A stretch of 64,000 bases of DNA from positions 1 through 64,000 of the forward strand of contig CAKZTM010000032.1 of assembly GCA_937920555.1 (NCBI GenBank). The letters run 5' to 3'. Both the position numbers and the translations under genes were made by a program. Shown here in pieces: positions 56,853 to 64,000 of this stretch. Position 1 is the first letter of the stretch. Each line of letters begins with the position of its first letter. This DNA comes from an uncultured Paracoccaceae bacterium (GTDB lineage: Bacteria; Pseudomonadota; Alphaproteobacteria; Rhodobacterales; Rhodobacteraceae). The notes under the pieces were generated by a model. It searched no databases. It was not told the DNA's origin and saw only the letters and a program-made list of their open reading frames with translations.

Positions 56853-58100
56853 ATGGCAGGGTCGCGGCTCCCCGGATTTCACAACCTCCCTCGAAGCGCG
56901 CGCCTACAAACGCTCAAACAGGCTTGCGATTTGTCTGCGGACGATGTCGCATATCTGGCCCGGGTCAGTGCCGCGGAGGGCGATCTGGCCGACAACTTAT
57001 CGGAAAATGTGGTTGGCGTTCTGTCTCTACCCTTAGGAATTGCCACCAACCTGATTGTCGACGGACAGGACGTGCTGGTGCCTATGGCCTCGGAAGAAAG
57101 CTCGGTGGTCGCAGCCGTTTGCAATGGCGCAAAGGCCTGCCGCTCCACCGGCGGTGTGACAACAGATGTCGACGACCCGTGCATGATTGCTCAGATCCAG
57201 ATCACCGGATTAACCGATGTGCCCGCTGCGATGGACGCCCTAACCCAGCACCGACAAGAAATTGAGAGCATGTGCAACGAAACTGACCCGTTATTGCTGA
57301 AACTTGGGGGCGGCTTTCGCGATATAGAACTGCGTCCGGTCGCCGGCTTTCTGGTGTTGCACCTCATTATCGACGTCCGCGACGCGATGGGGGCCAACAC
57401 GGTCAACTCCATGGCAGAACGCTTGGCGCCCAAGATTGAAGAGTGGACCGGTGGCACCGTTGGGCTCAAAATTCTGTCCAATTTGGCTGATCGCAGGCTG
57501 GTGCGTGCGACTGCAATTTGGCCCGCCGCAGAAATTGGCGCAGATGTCGTCGACGGCATTGTCAGCGCCTACGCGTTTGCCGCCGCCGACCCTTACCGCG
57601 CCGCGACACATAATAAGGGCATCATGAATGGCATCTCCGCAGTCGGCCTTGCCACAGGAAATGACACCCGCGCACTCGAATCTGGTGCACACGCCTTTGC
57701 TGCAAAGGACGGCTACGGTCCGCTTACAACATATGAAAAGACGGCCGATGGTGACCTGAAAGGCCGCTTGGAGATGCCTATGGCCGTGGGGATCGTGGGC
57801 GGCGCCACCAAAGCCCACCCGACGGCGCAAATTGCGCTAAAAATTATGGGCGCGCGCACGGCCAACCGCCTTGCCGCTGTGATTGCAGCCACGGGCCTGA
57901 CGCAGAATTTCTCTGCTCTTCGCGCGCTGGCCACAGAAGGCATCCAACGCGGCCATATGAGCCTGCACGCGCGCAATGTGGCGATTGGAGCAGGTGCGAC
58001 AGGCCCCGAAATTGACCGTATTGCCGCAGAGCTGATCTTACGAAAAACCATCCGCGAGGACGTGGCACGCGATCTGCTCACCCCCCGAACCGGTGACTAA
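56853..58100 (+). CDS. Hydroxymethylglutaryl-CoA reductase, class II (degradative-type)
   Basis: Interconverts HMG-CoA and mevalonate, class II form using NAD(H) or NADP(H). The 415-residue protein has LSENVVGVLSLPLGIATNLI (about 50-69, catalytic Glu region), GQDVLVPMASEESSVVAA, the ATHNKGIMNGISAVGLATGND segment with the catalytic Lys (about 250-270), and RGHMSLHARN with the catalytic His (about 368-377). AAGGAT is the Shine-Dalgarno. It is plus-strand and interrupts a minus-strand ccm region. Class II enzymes serve mevalonate breakdown, or isoprenoid synthesis in some bacteria. No other mevalonate genes are visible here. Confidence 0.93.
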   Translation: MAGSRLPGFHNLPRSARLQTLKQACDLSADDVAYLARVSAAEGDLADNLSENVVGVLSLPLGIATNLIVDGQDVLVPMASEESSVVAAVCNGAKACRSTGGVTTDVDDPCMIAQIQITGLTDVPAAMDALTQHRQEIESMCNETDPLLLKLGGGFRDIELRPVAGFLVLHLIIDVRDAMGANTVNSMAERLAPKIEEWTGGTVGLKILSNLADRRLVRATAIWPAAEIGADVVDGIVSAYAFAAADPYRAATHNKGIMNGISAVGLATGNDTRALESGAHAFAAKDGYGPLTTYEKTADGDLKGRLEMPMAVGIVGGATKAHPTAQIALKIMGARTANRLAAVIAATGLTQNFSALRALATEGIQRGHMSLHARNVAIGAGATGPEIDRIAAELILRKTIREDVARDLLTPRTGD

Positions 58101-58966
58101 AGGTGCAATTGCCCTGACATTAACACGACGCCGCACCCACCGACTTTGACGCCGGTGATGGCATCCCTTGCGCCCAAAACCTCAACATGCGCAGTACCGG
58201 GACGCCCCAGCCAATGACCCTGCTCCGCCACGAAGTTGGGCACGTCAATCAGTCCCTTTGACCACAGATAGGCGGCCATACATCCAGTGGCCGAGCCAGT
58301 AAATGGATCCTCCGCCGGCATTGGTGGTGGCAGTAACAACCTCGAAAACGTATCCCCGCCATCCACACCGCCCAAACATACCAAAAACGGTTCCATCAGC
58401 TCCGATTGTGCGATGCCGCCCTGTGCGCGCCAAGCCATCAGAGCGTCAGGATCCAGCACCGCTCTTCGCAAAGCATCCTTGGATTTTACAACCGTGATGC
58501 AAAAGGGCGTGCCCGTCGACACAACCTGCGGCATTCCGATAATATCCGCAGCGTCCAACCCATAAATTCGCGCGATCACCTCTGGCGAATAATCCTGCAA
58601 AAACTCAGGTGCCGCTTGGGTCATGGTGATCTGACCATCCGCGAGTTCTATGGGTAAGACACCCGCGCCAACCTCTAGTGTGAAGGTACAATTGCGCGAT
58701 ACCATTCCGCGCTCGACCATCGAGGTGACAGTGGCCACTGTAGGATGCCCGGCCATCAAAATCTCGCGCTCAGCAAGGTAATACCGCGCCCCAAAATCCG
58801 CCACTTCGGACGACACAACGTAAGCACATTCCGACAAGCTGGTCTCGCGCACCAGCGCCAAACGATCCGAAACGGCCAGGTGATCGGCTCCGTGAACCAC
58901 CACACAGGCATTGCCGCCGAAGGGTCGCTCGGTGAACGCATCCACCCAGTCAAATTCGTATCCCAA
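58097..58966 (-). CDS. PhzF family phenazine biosynthesis-like protein
   Basis: A 290-residue protein of the PhzF/diaminopimelate-epimerase fold, read from the TTG at 58966, which has GGGAGGG four bases upstream; the ORF extends to 58990 with no ATG. Landmarks are ERPFGGNACVVV (about 12-23), the catalytic Glu in TSLSECAYVV (about 41-50), LMAGHPTVATV, TQAAPEFLQDY and DPFTGSATGCMAAYLW (about 220-235). PhzF members isomerise small metabolites; no phenazine genes are here, so the substrate is unknown. Its stop overlaps the convergent HMG-CoA reductase stop by four bases. Confidence 0.88.
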   Translation of the reverse strand: MGYEFDWVDAFTERPFGGNACVVVHGADHLAVSDRLALVRETSLSECAYVVSSEVADFGARYYLAEREILMAGHPTVATVTSMVERGMVSRNCTFTLEVGAGVLPIELADGQITMTQAAPEFLQDYSPEVIARIYGLDAADIIGMPQVVSTGTPFCITVVKSKDALRRAVLDPDALMAWRAQGGIAQSELMEPFLVCLGGVDGGDTFSRLLLPPPMPAEDPFTGSATGCMAAYLWSKGLIDVPNFVAEQGHWLGRPGTAHVEVLGARDAITGVKVGGCGVVLMSGQLHL

Positions 58967-59031
58967 TGTACCCTCCCGTCCAAAGCCCAAACAGAGTGTC
59001 TCGCGAAACGCCTGCCAGCTCCAGCGCGTTT

Positions 59032-59085
59032 TTGTGCCGGATACAAAGCCGGCACAATTCTACTCTTCTAGAAATGTAGAAGAGT
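59032..59085. repeat. Two adjacent perfect inverted repeats upstream of the PhzF gene
   Basis: First IR: TTGTGCCGG (59032-59040) with CCGGCACAA (59049-59057), 8-base gap. Second IR: ACTCTTCTA (59062-59070) with TAGAAGAGT (59077-59085), 6-base gap. Both arms are 9/9 complementary and just four bases apart. They lie between the holin stop and the PhzF start, so may be operators, or a paired RNA structure ending the upstream transcript. Neither has a following T-run. Confidence 0.6.
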
Positions 59086-59110
59086 GGAACACCTCCATGA
59101 CCGGTACCAA

Positions 59111-59704
59111 TCACCCGCTTTGCAATGCCCGCCAATCCTCAACGGCACCATTGTGATCTGGATCAACCGACCGGCCTTTGGCTGCAACAACAGAAGCCTT
59201 GCGCGACCAGCCAAACACCCCCGCCGGAGCCAAATCCGTGCCGTGCTCTGGTCGCAGCGCCTCCAATGCGTCTTGTGCCTTGGTGACGGCAAGAACATCG
59301 TCAACTTTGACCGGTGGACGTCGATCCCGCAAATAATGCAACTCGCGCGCACCAAAATAAAACGACACAATCGCGCCCAACAGCCACCACAACTGGTCCG
59401 GCACCAAGACAAGCCCCTGCATGCGGACGCCAAACCCGACCGGGTCGGCCATTGCATAGACAAAAAGCCCCAAAGTGCCCAAGGCCAAGGCGGGTCGCGG
59501 CAGACGGTTCAAACCGTTAATCAACCGATCAAAGGGCGTCACTTGTCGCTGAGAAAACTCAGCGCTCAACTGCTCCAAAACGGCCTTTTGCCACTCGTGA
59601 TCCATCTGCTCTGCCGCAGCCGCATCGCCGCGCACCACACGGGTCAAATCGGTTGCGGGACGGATCAAGCCACCCAAAGTCGCGATTGTCGAGATTATCC
59701 CCAT
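59111..59704 (-). CDS. Holin family protein, GTA-type (three-helix)
   Basis: A 197-residue protein from the ATG at 59704. It has a soluble head with VVRGDAAAAEQMDHEWQKAV, then three hydrophobic segments near residues 1-20 (weak), 70-90 (ALALGTLGLFVYAMAD) and 103-122 (LVPDQLWWLLGAIVSFYFGA), and a charged tail. This resembles the holin family adjacent to the endolysin in the gene-transfer-agent lysis module of Rhodobacter (rcc00556-type). It overlaps the muramidase gene by ten bases, which marks a lysis pair. No capsid or tail genes are in the window. Confidence 0.8.
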   Translation of the reverse strand: MGIISTIATLGGLIRPATDLTRVVRGDAAAAEQMDHEWQKAVLEQLSAEFSQRQVTPFDRLINGLNRLPRPALALGTLGLFVYAMADPVGFGVRMQGLVLVPDQLWWLLGAIVSFYFGARELHYLRDRRPPVKVDDVLAVTKAQDALEALRPEHGTDLAPAGVFGWSRKASVVAAKGRSVDPDHNGAVEDWRALQSG

Positions 59705-60306
59705 GACGAAACCCGCTGCGCATGTTCCGCGTCCGAGAAATGATATTTGGGCGCAATGAACTCTTCCGCCCGTGTAATCCAACCGCCCTTGCCACCATCG
59801 CGGCGGCGGGCATATTTTCGCGACGCCGCTCTGCGGTCGCCAAGTTTGTAATAGTAATTGCGCCGTGCAATCCCGTAAGCATCGACAAAATGGGCCGGTG
59901 CGCTCGCAAAGACCTGATGCGACGTTCGTGCCGTTATGGGACCAATGCCGCCATCCACCGAAACCGGTCGTCCAAATGCACCAAGCACCCGCTGCAAAAT
60001 TCGCACCGCATTGGAGCCCGCATTGACATACATATCGAAAACAGAGGCCTGAACCACCTCCGGCAACCGGGCGACACCGGGACGCTTGTAGTAATGATCT
60101 AGGAAAATGCGCTCCGCATCGGCGCGGGTCAGTCTCTTCACATCCGCAACAGACACCTGCCCATCACCGGTCAGATCAAGCCCCAACCTACGCATCGTGC
60201 CGATGGTCACACCGAAATTGGTGGCACCCCCAGGATCGTCGAGATCATTCACATAGCCGCCTTCGCGCGCTACAATTTCACGGGCAATGTCCTTTACAGA
60301 ATGCAC
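59695..60306 (-). CDS. N-acetylmuramidase of glycoside hydrolase family 108, holin-associated (GTA endolysin-like)
   Basis: Cleaves peptidoglycan at N-acetylmuramic acid. Start taken as GTG at 60306, which has GGAG seven bases upstream and gives an N-terminus starting VKDIAREIVAREGGYVND like homologous enzymes; an ATG at 60324 is possible. The 203-residue protein has the catalytic Glu in VAREGGYVNDLDDPGGATNFGVT (about 11-33), then a C-terminal peptidoglycan-binding-like region (VVQASVFDMYVNAGSNAVRILQ). No signal peptide, as expected for a holin-dependent enzyme. It overlaps the holin gene by ten bases and follows ccmE by about 85 bases. Confidence 0.88.
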   Translation of the reverse strand: MHSVKDIAREIVAREGGYVNDLDDPGGATNFGVTIGTMRRLGLDLTGDGQVSVADVKRLTRADAERIFLDHYYKRPGVARLPEVVQASVFDMYVNAGSNAVRILQRVLGAFGRPVSVDGGIGPITARTSHQVFASAPAHFVDAYGIARRNYYYKLGDRRAASRKYARRRDGGKGGWITRAEEFIAPKYHFSDAEHAQRVSSWG

Positions 60307-60391
60307 AAATAAGCTCCAAGCCATTTACAGTGGCTCCCAGCATTCCGCCTATATCCTAACTAGTCCAAACAGTGGCGTACGGTCCTACACT

Positions 60392-60838
60392 TTAAGAGCC
60401 GTCTTCGCCGCGAAAGACGCCCTGCTCTTTCAAAGCATCCGCCACTTCCTTGGGCATGTAACTCTCATCATGCTTGGCCAACACTTCTGTGGCAACAAAC
60501 ACATCACCTTGAAGCGTGCCGGTGGCAATCATGCCCTGACCTTCGCGAAAAAGATCAGGCAAAATGCCGGAAAACGTGACGTCAATCGCCTCACCCCCAT
60601 CGGTAACCCTGAACGACACCGTCTCACCGTCTCCGCGCAAGAGCGACCCCTCTTCTACCAATCCACCAAGCCTGAATTTCTCGGATGCGTTGGGGCGCTC
60701 TTCAACAACCTGGCTCGGGGATCGGAAAAACTCGATCCCATCGCGCAACGCATAGCCCACTAAACTGGTGGCCGCGATCAGGAAAACCGCACCCACGACA
60801 ATCAACTGTATCCGCTGCTTTTTGCGAAACCCCGCCAT
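60392..60838 (-). CDS. ccmE: Cytochrome c maturation heme chaperone CcmE
   Basis: Periplasmic heme chaperone that binds heme covalently and passes it to CcmF. The 148-residue protein has a membrane anchor (about 12-30), an OB-fold domain with ASEKFRLGGLVEEGSL, and the heme-linking histidine in VLAKHDESYMPKEV (about 121-134). Basic N-terminus MAGFRKKQR keeps it in the inner membrane. It is three bases downstream of yihY and about 85 bases before the muramidase; ccmF and ccmH lie downstream beyond the inserted genes. Confidence 0.96.
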   Translation of the reverse strand: MAGFRKKQRIQLIVVGAVFLIAATSLVGYALRDGIEFFRSPSQVVEERPNASEKFRLGGLVEEGSLLRGDGETVSFRVTDGGEAIDVTFSGILPDLFREGQGMIATGTLQGDVFVATEVLAKHDESYMPKEVADALKEQGVFRGEDGS

Positions 60839-60841
60839 GAA

Positions 60842-61663
60842 CTACTCCGTTATTCGACCACGGGCCAGCACCGCATTAACCTCTGCTCCATAGATAATGG
60901 CCATACCGGTTATGTAAAGGAACACCAGCGTGATCATGACACCTGCAAGGGTTCCGTAGGTGGAGACATAAGTCGGCGTATACCCCAAATAAATGGAAAA
61001 TCCGGTGGCCGCCGCAAGCCAAATCAGCGTCGAGACGATCACCCCGATCCACAATCGCCGAAACGGTATCCGGTGACGCGGTAAGACGAAATGCAGCATG
61101 GTCACAAAAGACACAAAAACCAATAGCCCAAAGAAGTATCGCCCAACCTCGGCAATGAACGGGATTGTCAGCCCAAAAAAGCCCTCCACAATCTGAATGA
61201 CCAACGGCCCCAGAACGATCAAGAACCCCAAAAGGATCGATGCAAAAGTGCCGAAAAACACACAGGCGATTGAGATTAACCGGCCTTTGAGCCAACCTCG
61301 CGGCCTGTCTACGTTGTAAGCACGGTCAAACGAGGTGCGGATGGCCTCAAACGCGTTGGAGGAAAACCAAATCGCCGCCAGCGCGGAAATGGTCAACAGC
61401 CCGCCGCTGGCGCCGCGTAAAACGTCCAGCAGGACCGGCTCAAGTGTCTGCGCCACATGAGGTGGAGCATACTCAAACAAGGCATCAACCGCCTGCTGAC
61501 TTTGCCCCGCTCCAAGCGCCAAAGCCGCCACATTGGTGGTCAGGATGATAAACGGAAACACACCCAAAAGCCCAGAAAACGCGATATACCCAGCCAATGC
61601 TGGTCCATCATCCTGCTTGAACTCCCAAAACGCCTCATAGAGCACCGCAATCGCTTTGATCAT
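60842..61663 (-). CDS. YihY/virulence factor BrkB family membrane protein
   Basis: A 273-residue inner-membrane protein with about six helices. Conserved parts are [21 protein letters not shown] (about 20-40), the [21 protein letters not shown] segment (about 120-140), [19 protein letters not shown] (about 207-225) and [32 protein letters not shown] near the end (split as [13 protein letters not shown] and GAEVNAVL). The role of the family is uncertain. Its ATG overlaps the argC stop by four bases, and ccmE follows by three, so it is in the argC operon. Confidence 0.92.
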   Translation of the reverse strand: MIKAIAVLYEAFWEFKQDDGPALAGYIAFSGLLGVFPFIILTTNVAALALGAGQSQQAVDALFEYAPPHVAQTLEPVLLDVLRGASGGLLTISALAAIWFSSNAFEAIRTSFDRAYNVDRPRGWLKGRLISIACVFFGTFASILLGFLIVLGPLVIQIVEGFFGLTIPFIAEVGRYFFGLLVFVSFVTMLHFVLPRHRIPFRRLWIGVIVSTLIWLAAATGFSIYLGYTPTYVSTYGTLAGVMITLVFLYITGMAIIYGAEVNAVLARGRITE

Positions 61664-62685
61664 GGGAACAAAGGCGCCGCTTCTAATCCCATAACCTCTG
61701 GCAAACCAAGCATCAGATTGGCGTTTTGCAGCGCTTGGCCGGACGATCCTTTGACCAGATTATCCAAAGCGGAAATCACCCGGACACGACCGGCGATACG
61801 GTCCCCGATCACACCGATATGACAATAGTTGGAGCCGCGCACATGCCGCGTGGCCGGTGCCTCGCCCATGGGCAAAACCACCACGAAAGGCTCATCCGCA
61901 TAAGCCGATGCAAGCGCGCCGTGAACCGCCTCCACCGACCCGCGGACATGACAGGTGGCCAAAATACCCCGATTGGCTGGCATCAAATGAGGGGTGAAGG
62001 TCACTTTGACCTCGCGCCCGGCATCTTTGGAAAACTCCTGGTCAAACTCGGACGTGTGCCGGTGAACCGGAAGGCCGTACGCATGAATGCCCTCAGACAC
62101 CTCCGAGTGCAGCATCGCCTCCTTGGGCGATCGCCCTGCCCCGGACACGCCGCACATCATATCAATAATGATCTCACCCGGATCAATCACCCCTGCGCGC
62201 AACAGTGGCCGGATCGCATATTGCCCGGTGGCTGCATTGCATCCGGTTCCCGCAATCAAACGCCCTTCGGCGATATCTTCACGATAAAACTCCGTCAGCC
62301 CGTACACCGCTTCACGCTGCAACTCGGGCGCATAATGTTCGTGGCCATACCACTGCGCGTAAAGGGCCACATCGGTGAGCCTGAAATCCGCCGACAAATC
62401 CACAATTTTAAGAGTATCCGGCAGATCTCGAATGACCTGTTGAGAGGTCGCATGAGGCAGCGCGCAAAACACCAAATCCAATGACGCAAAATCCACATCT
62501 GCAATCTTGGTCAGGGTCGGCAGATCCAGATGCCGCAGATGGGGAAACACCACCCCCATATCCAGCCCCGCTTTGCGGTCGGCGGTCAGCGCTGCGATCT
62601 CCATTTCCGGATGTGTCGCAAGCAATCGGACAAGCTCGGCACCTGTATAACCGCTCGCCCCCAATATCCCGATTTGCTTCGCCAT
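61660..62685 (-). CDS. argC: N-acetyl-gamma-glutamyl-phosphate reductase
   Basis: Third step of arginine synthesis: NADPH-dependent reduction of N-acetylglutamyl phosphate to the semialdehyde. From the ATG at 62685, preceded by AAGGAT, it has 341 residues. The NADP motif is [12 protein letters not shown] (7-18), and the active-site Cys is in [13 protein letters not shown] (about 145-157). The C-terminal regions [12 protein letters not shown] and SNYCHIGV are family-typical. First gene of argC-yihY-ccmE, divergent from the plus-strand 62867 gene with inverted repeat between. Confidence 0.97.
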   Translation of the reverse strand: MAKQIGILGASGYTGAELVRLLATHPEMEIAALTADRKAGLDMGVVFPHLRHLDLPTLTKIADVDFASLDLVFCALPHATSQQVIRDLPDTLKIVDLSADFRLTDVALYAQWYGHEHYAPELQREAVYGLTEFYREDIAEGRLIAGTGCNAATGQYAIRPLLRAGVIDPGEIIIDMMCGVSGAGRSPKEAMLHSEVSEGIHAYGLPVHRHTSEFDQEFSKDAGREVKVTFTPHLMPANRGILATCHVRGSVEAVHGALASAYADEPFVVVLPMGEAPATRHVRGSNYCHIGVIGDRIAGRVRVISALDNLVKGSSGQALQNANLMLGLPEVMGLEAAPLFP

Positions 62686-62771
62686 AATCATATCCTTGCA
62701 CAACGTGAGCGCTCTCTACCTTAGCTGAAGGGGCTTCGCAATTCACAGCGAACGGAACAAGCATCCGAAAT

Positions 62772-62791
62772 CTACTGTGCAAGCACAGTAG
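62772..62791. promoter_or_regulatory. Perfect inverted repeat in the argC/62867 divergent spacer
   Basis: CTACTGTGC (62772-62780) and GCACAGTAG (62783-62791) are 9/9 complementary with two bases between, and CACAG is repeated just after. Lying in a 181-base divergent spacer, it looks like an operator; the cognate regulator is unknown. Confidence 0.5.
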
Positions 62792-62866
62792 CACAGTTGT
62801 TAATCTTTTGACGGCCGGTGATCTGAGCCAAAGACGGCAGCGTAAACACGTTAAAAGGAACGCATC

Positions 62867-63379
62867 ATGTCACCCGCAAAATCAATTCTGATCGCCCTGA
62901 CCCTTGCCATCAGTCCTGCCACTTTGTACGCGCAAGAGACGATCTTCCCCCGTGTCGATACAGTCGATCTAAACGGGCGTGAGGTGTCTTTTCCAGACCA
63001 ACTCCCTGCCGATCCAACTCTCGTGCTCGTGGCCTTCAAACAAAAGCAACAAGACAATTTAAATGAATGGATCAACGGGATGAATTTGGCTGCAGCGGAC
63101 GCGCCCGCTTGGGTCGAACTGCCAGTTGTACCCAATTACGGCGCCCTTTGGCGCGGTTTTGTCAATGGCGGCATGCGATCGGGCATCACAAAGACCGACG
63201 ACCGGGCCCGCGTGTTCACCATCTTCGTCGACCCAGAGAGGTTTCGCAGCTTTTTTGACATGCCCACGGAAAACGACGTCTACCTGTTGGTTGTCGAACA
63301 AGACGGCACTGTTCGAGAAACGGTACGGGGCGATTACAGCCAACAAAAAGCAGACCTGATCCGAGCGGCGCTAAATTAG
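62867..63379 (+). CDS. Periplasmic thioredoxin-fold-like protein lacking the CXXC motif
   Basis: A 170-residue protein with a signal peptide (about 1-23, cleavage after LYAQ). The mature chain runs VDTVDLNGREVSFPDQLPAD, TLVLVAFKQKQQDNLNEWI, and then VFTIFVDPERFRSFFDMPTEND with DVYLLVVEQDGTVRETVRG. The order of strands and helices resembles redoxin/ATP10-type thioredoxin folds, but no cysteines are present, so it cannot do thiol exchange. Function unknown. AAAGGA lies before the ATG at 62867. It is divergent from argC and converges with the acyltransferase. Confidence 0.72.
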   Translation: MSPAKSILIALTLAISPATLYAQETIFPRVDTVDLNGREVSFPDQLPADPTLVLVAFKQKQQDNLNEWINGMNLAAADAPAWVELPVVPNYGALWRGFVNGGMRSGITKTDDRARVFTIFVDPERFRSFFDMPTENDVYLLVVEQDGTVRETVRGDYSQQKADLIRAALN

Positions 63380-63383
63380 GCCC

Positions 63384-64000
63384 CTACCTGCGCCGGTGAA
63401 CAGCCTCAAACTCAAACCCGAACTCCGGCGCAACCGCTCTTCGTCCTGACAGTTCGTAAGTTTGAGCCCGCAAAAAATCCATCAGCTTACGGGGATCGCC
63501 TTCGCGTGACTTGATCTCCTCTTGTGAGATCGCAGACCCGATCACAACCGGCACCCGGTCCCCCACTCGCTTGCGGAATTCATTTACAAACAGGGCGGTG
63601 CGAAGGGTCGGATGAACATGACTTGCGACCTGAAACACCCGCGAATTACGACCCTCGAAGAAAATCGGCACCACTTTGGCCCCAGATTTGGAAATCATCT
63701 TGGCCGTAAAGGTCCGCCACCCCGGATCAACAGCGTCGCCAAACGGGCGCAGCGACGTGGACACAGTACCACCGGGGAAGATACCCATGGCACCTCCGTC
63801 TTTCAAAAAAGACAGGGCCGCCTTGCGACTATCAAGGTTCAGCCGAACCGCTTCTTTGCTGTCCTCAAAGGAAATGGGCAGAATGATTCTGTCCAACTCC
63901 CGGGCACGCTTAAAGACCTGATGCGCCAAAATACGAAATGCACCGCCCCGCGCCTCCGACAGAATATGCCCCATCATCAAACCATCGAGAATGCCGTAAG
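63384..64000 (-). CDS. Lysophospholipid acyltransferase family protein (5' end outside window)
   Basis: The frame is open through base 64000, so the true N-terminus, which would carry the H-x4-D catalytic motif, is missing. Visible are about 205 residues starting YGILDGLMM. Conserved PlsC-type parts are SFLKDGGAMGIFPGGTVS (about 69-86, the FPGGT substrate motif) and MISKSGAKVVPIFFEGRNS (about 103-121). Predicted to acylate lysophosphatidate or a related lipid. The C-terminus is basic. It ends four bases after the convergent 62867 gene stop. Confidence 0.88.
   Translation of the reverse strand, partial: YGILDGLMMGHILSEARGGAFRILAHQVFKRARELDRIILPISFEDSKEAVRLNLDSRKAALSFLKDGGAMGIFPGGTVSTSLRPFGDAVDPGWRTFTAKMISKSGAKVVPIFFEGRNSRVFQVASHVHPTLRTALFVNEFRKRVGDRVPVVIGSAISQEEIKSREGDPRKLMDFLRAQTYELSGRRAVAPEFGFEFEAVHRRR

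Overview
The window is a contiguous stretch of an alphaproteobacterial chromosome, most likely a marine Rhodobacteraceae (Roseobacter group). The reasons are the order of the complex I operon with its interspersed small genes, a NuoE with a C-terminal helix-hairpin-helix tail, a DUF815 ATPase next to tatABC, class I BirA/CoaX/RNase J at the end of the nuo operon, and a GTA-type holin/muramidase pair beside ccmE. All identifications come from reading the translated sequence; no database search was run. There are no rRNA, tRNA, CRISPR, IS or phage structural genes, so this is mainly core chromosome with a few accessory insertions.

Layout. 1-2.2 kb: a truncated thiamine-diphosphate enzyme, a DUF302 periplasmic protein and an Fe/Mn superoxide dismutase. 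2.4-7.7 kb: an EamA exporter, then a minus-strand protein-export operon yajC-secD-secF followed by a TauE/SafE permease, an Mth938-like protein and a small membrane protein. 7.7-8.4 kb: a gene-free region holding a candidate structured RNA with its own promoter and strong terminator. 8.4-18 kb: serS, two lipoproteins (one His-rich, one TbpB-like barrel), a membrane protein, two FAD oxidoreductases, a glyoxalase-like protein and the stationary-phase/envelope trio surE-pcm-nlpD. 18.2-20.8 kb: DUF815 ATPase and tatCBA on the minus strand. 21.3-30.2 kb: an orphan FbpC-type ABC ATPase, a sodium:solute symporter, an atypical SDR protein, prfC (probably leaderless), a thioesterase, a BamE-like protein, ferredoxin-NADP reductase and a DEAD-box RNA helicase.

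30.2-50.6 kb is one long minus-strand operon: nuoA-B-C-D-E, an HHH/coiled-coil membrane protein, a small DUF5337-like protein, nuoF, a small membrane protein, a DUF3291 protein, nuoG, a lipoprotein, nuoH-I-J-K-L-M-N, then birA, coaX and rnj. Most junctions overlap by 1-4 bases or are a few bases apart. It encodes the proton-pumping NADH:ubiquinone oxidoreductase plus cofactor-attachment and RNA-turnover genes.

50.7-64 kb: a GGDEF-EAL protein paired with a secreted molybdopterin-fold protein, a PaaG-like hydratase, ccmH and ccmF, an inserted pair (class II HMG-CoA reductase and a PhzF protein), then argC-yihY-ccmE-muramidase-holin, a thioredoxin-fold protein, and a lysophospholipid acyltransferase running off the end.

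The most unusual items are: the duplicated HHH domain shared by NuoE and a membrane-anchored coiled-coil neighbour; the lysis cassette placed directly after ccmE; the HMG-CoA reductase/PhzF insertion that separates ccmE from ccmFH; the orphan structured RNA at about 7.85-8.10 kb; and a 26-bp triple tandem repeat that contains the yajC stop codon. None of these by itself proves a new system; the complex I accessory proteins are the best candidates for undescribed function.
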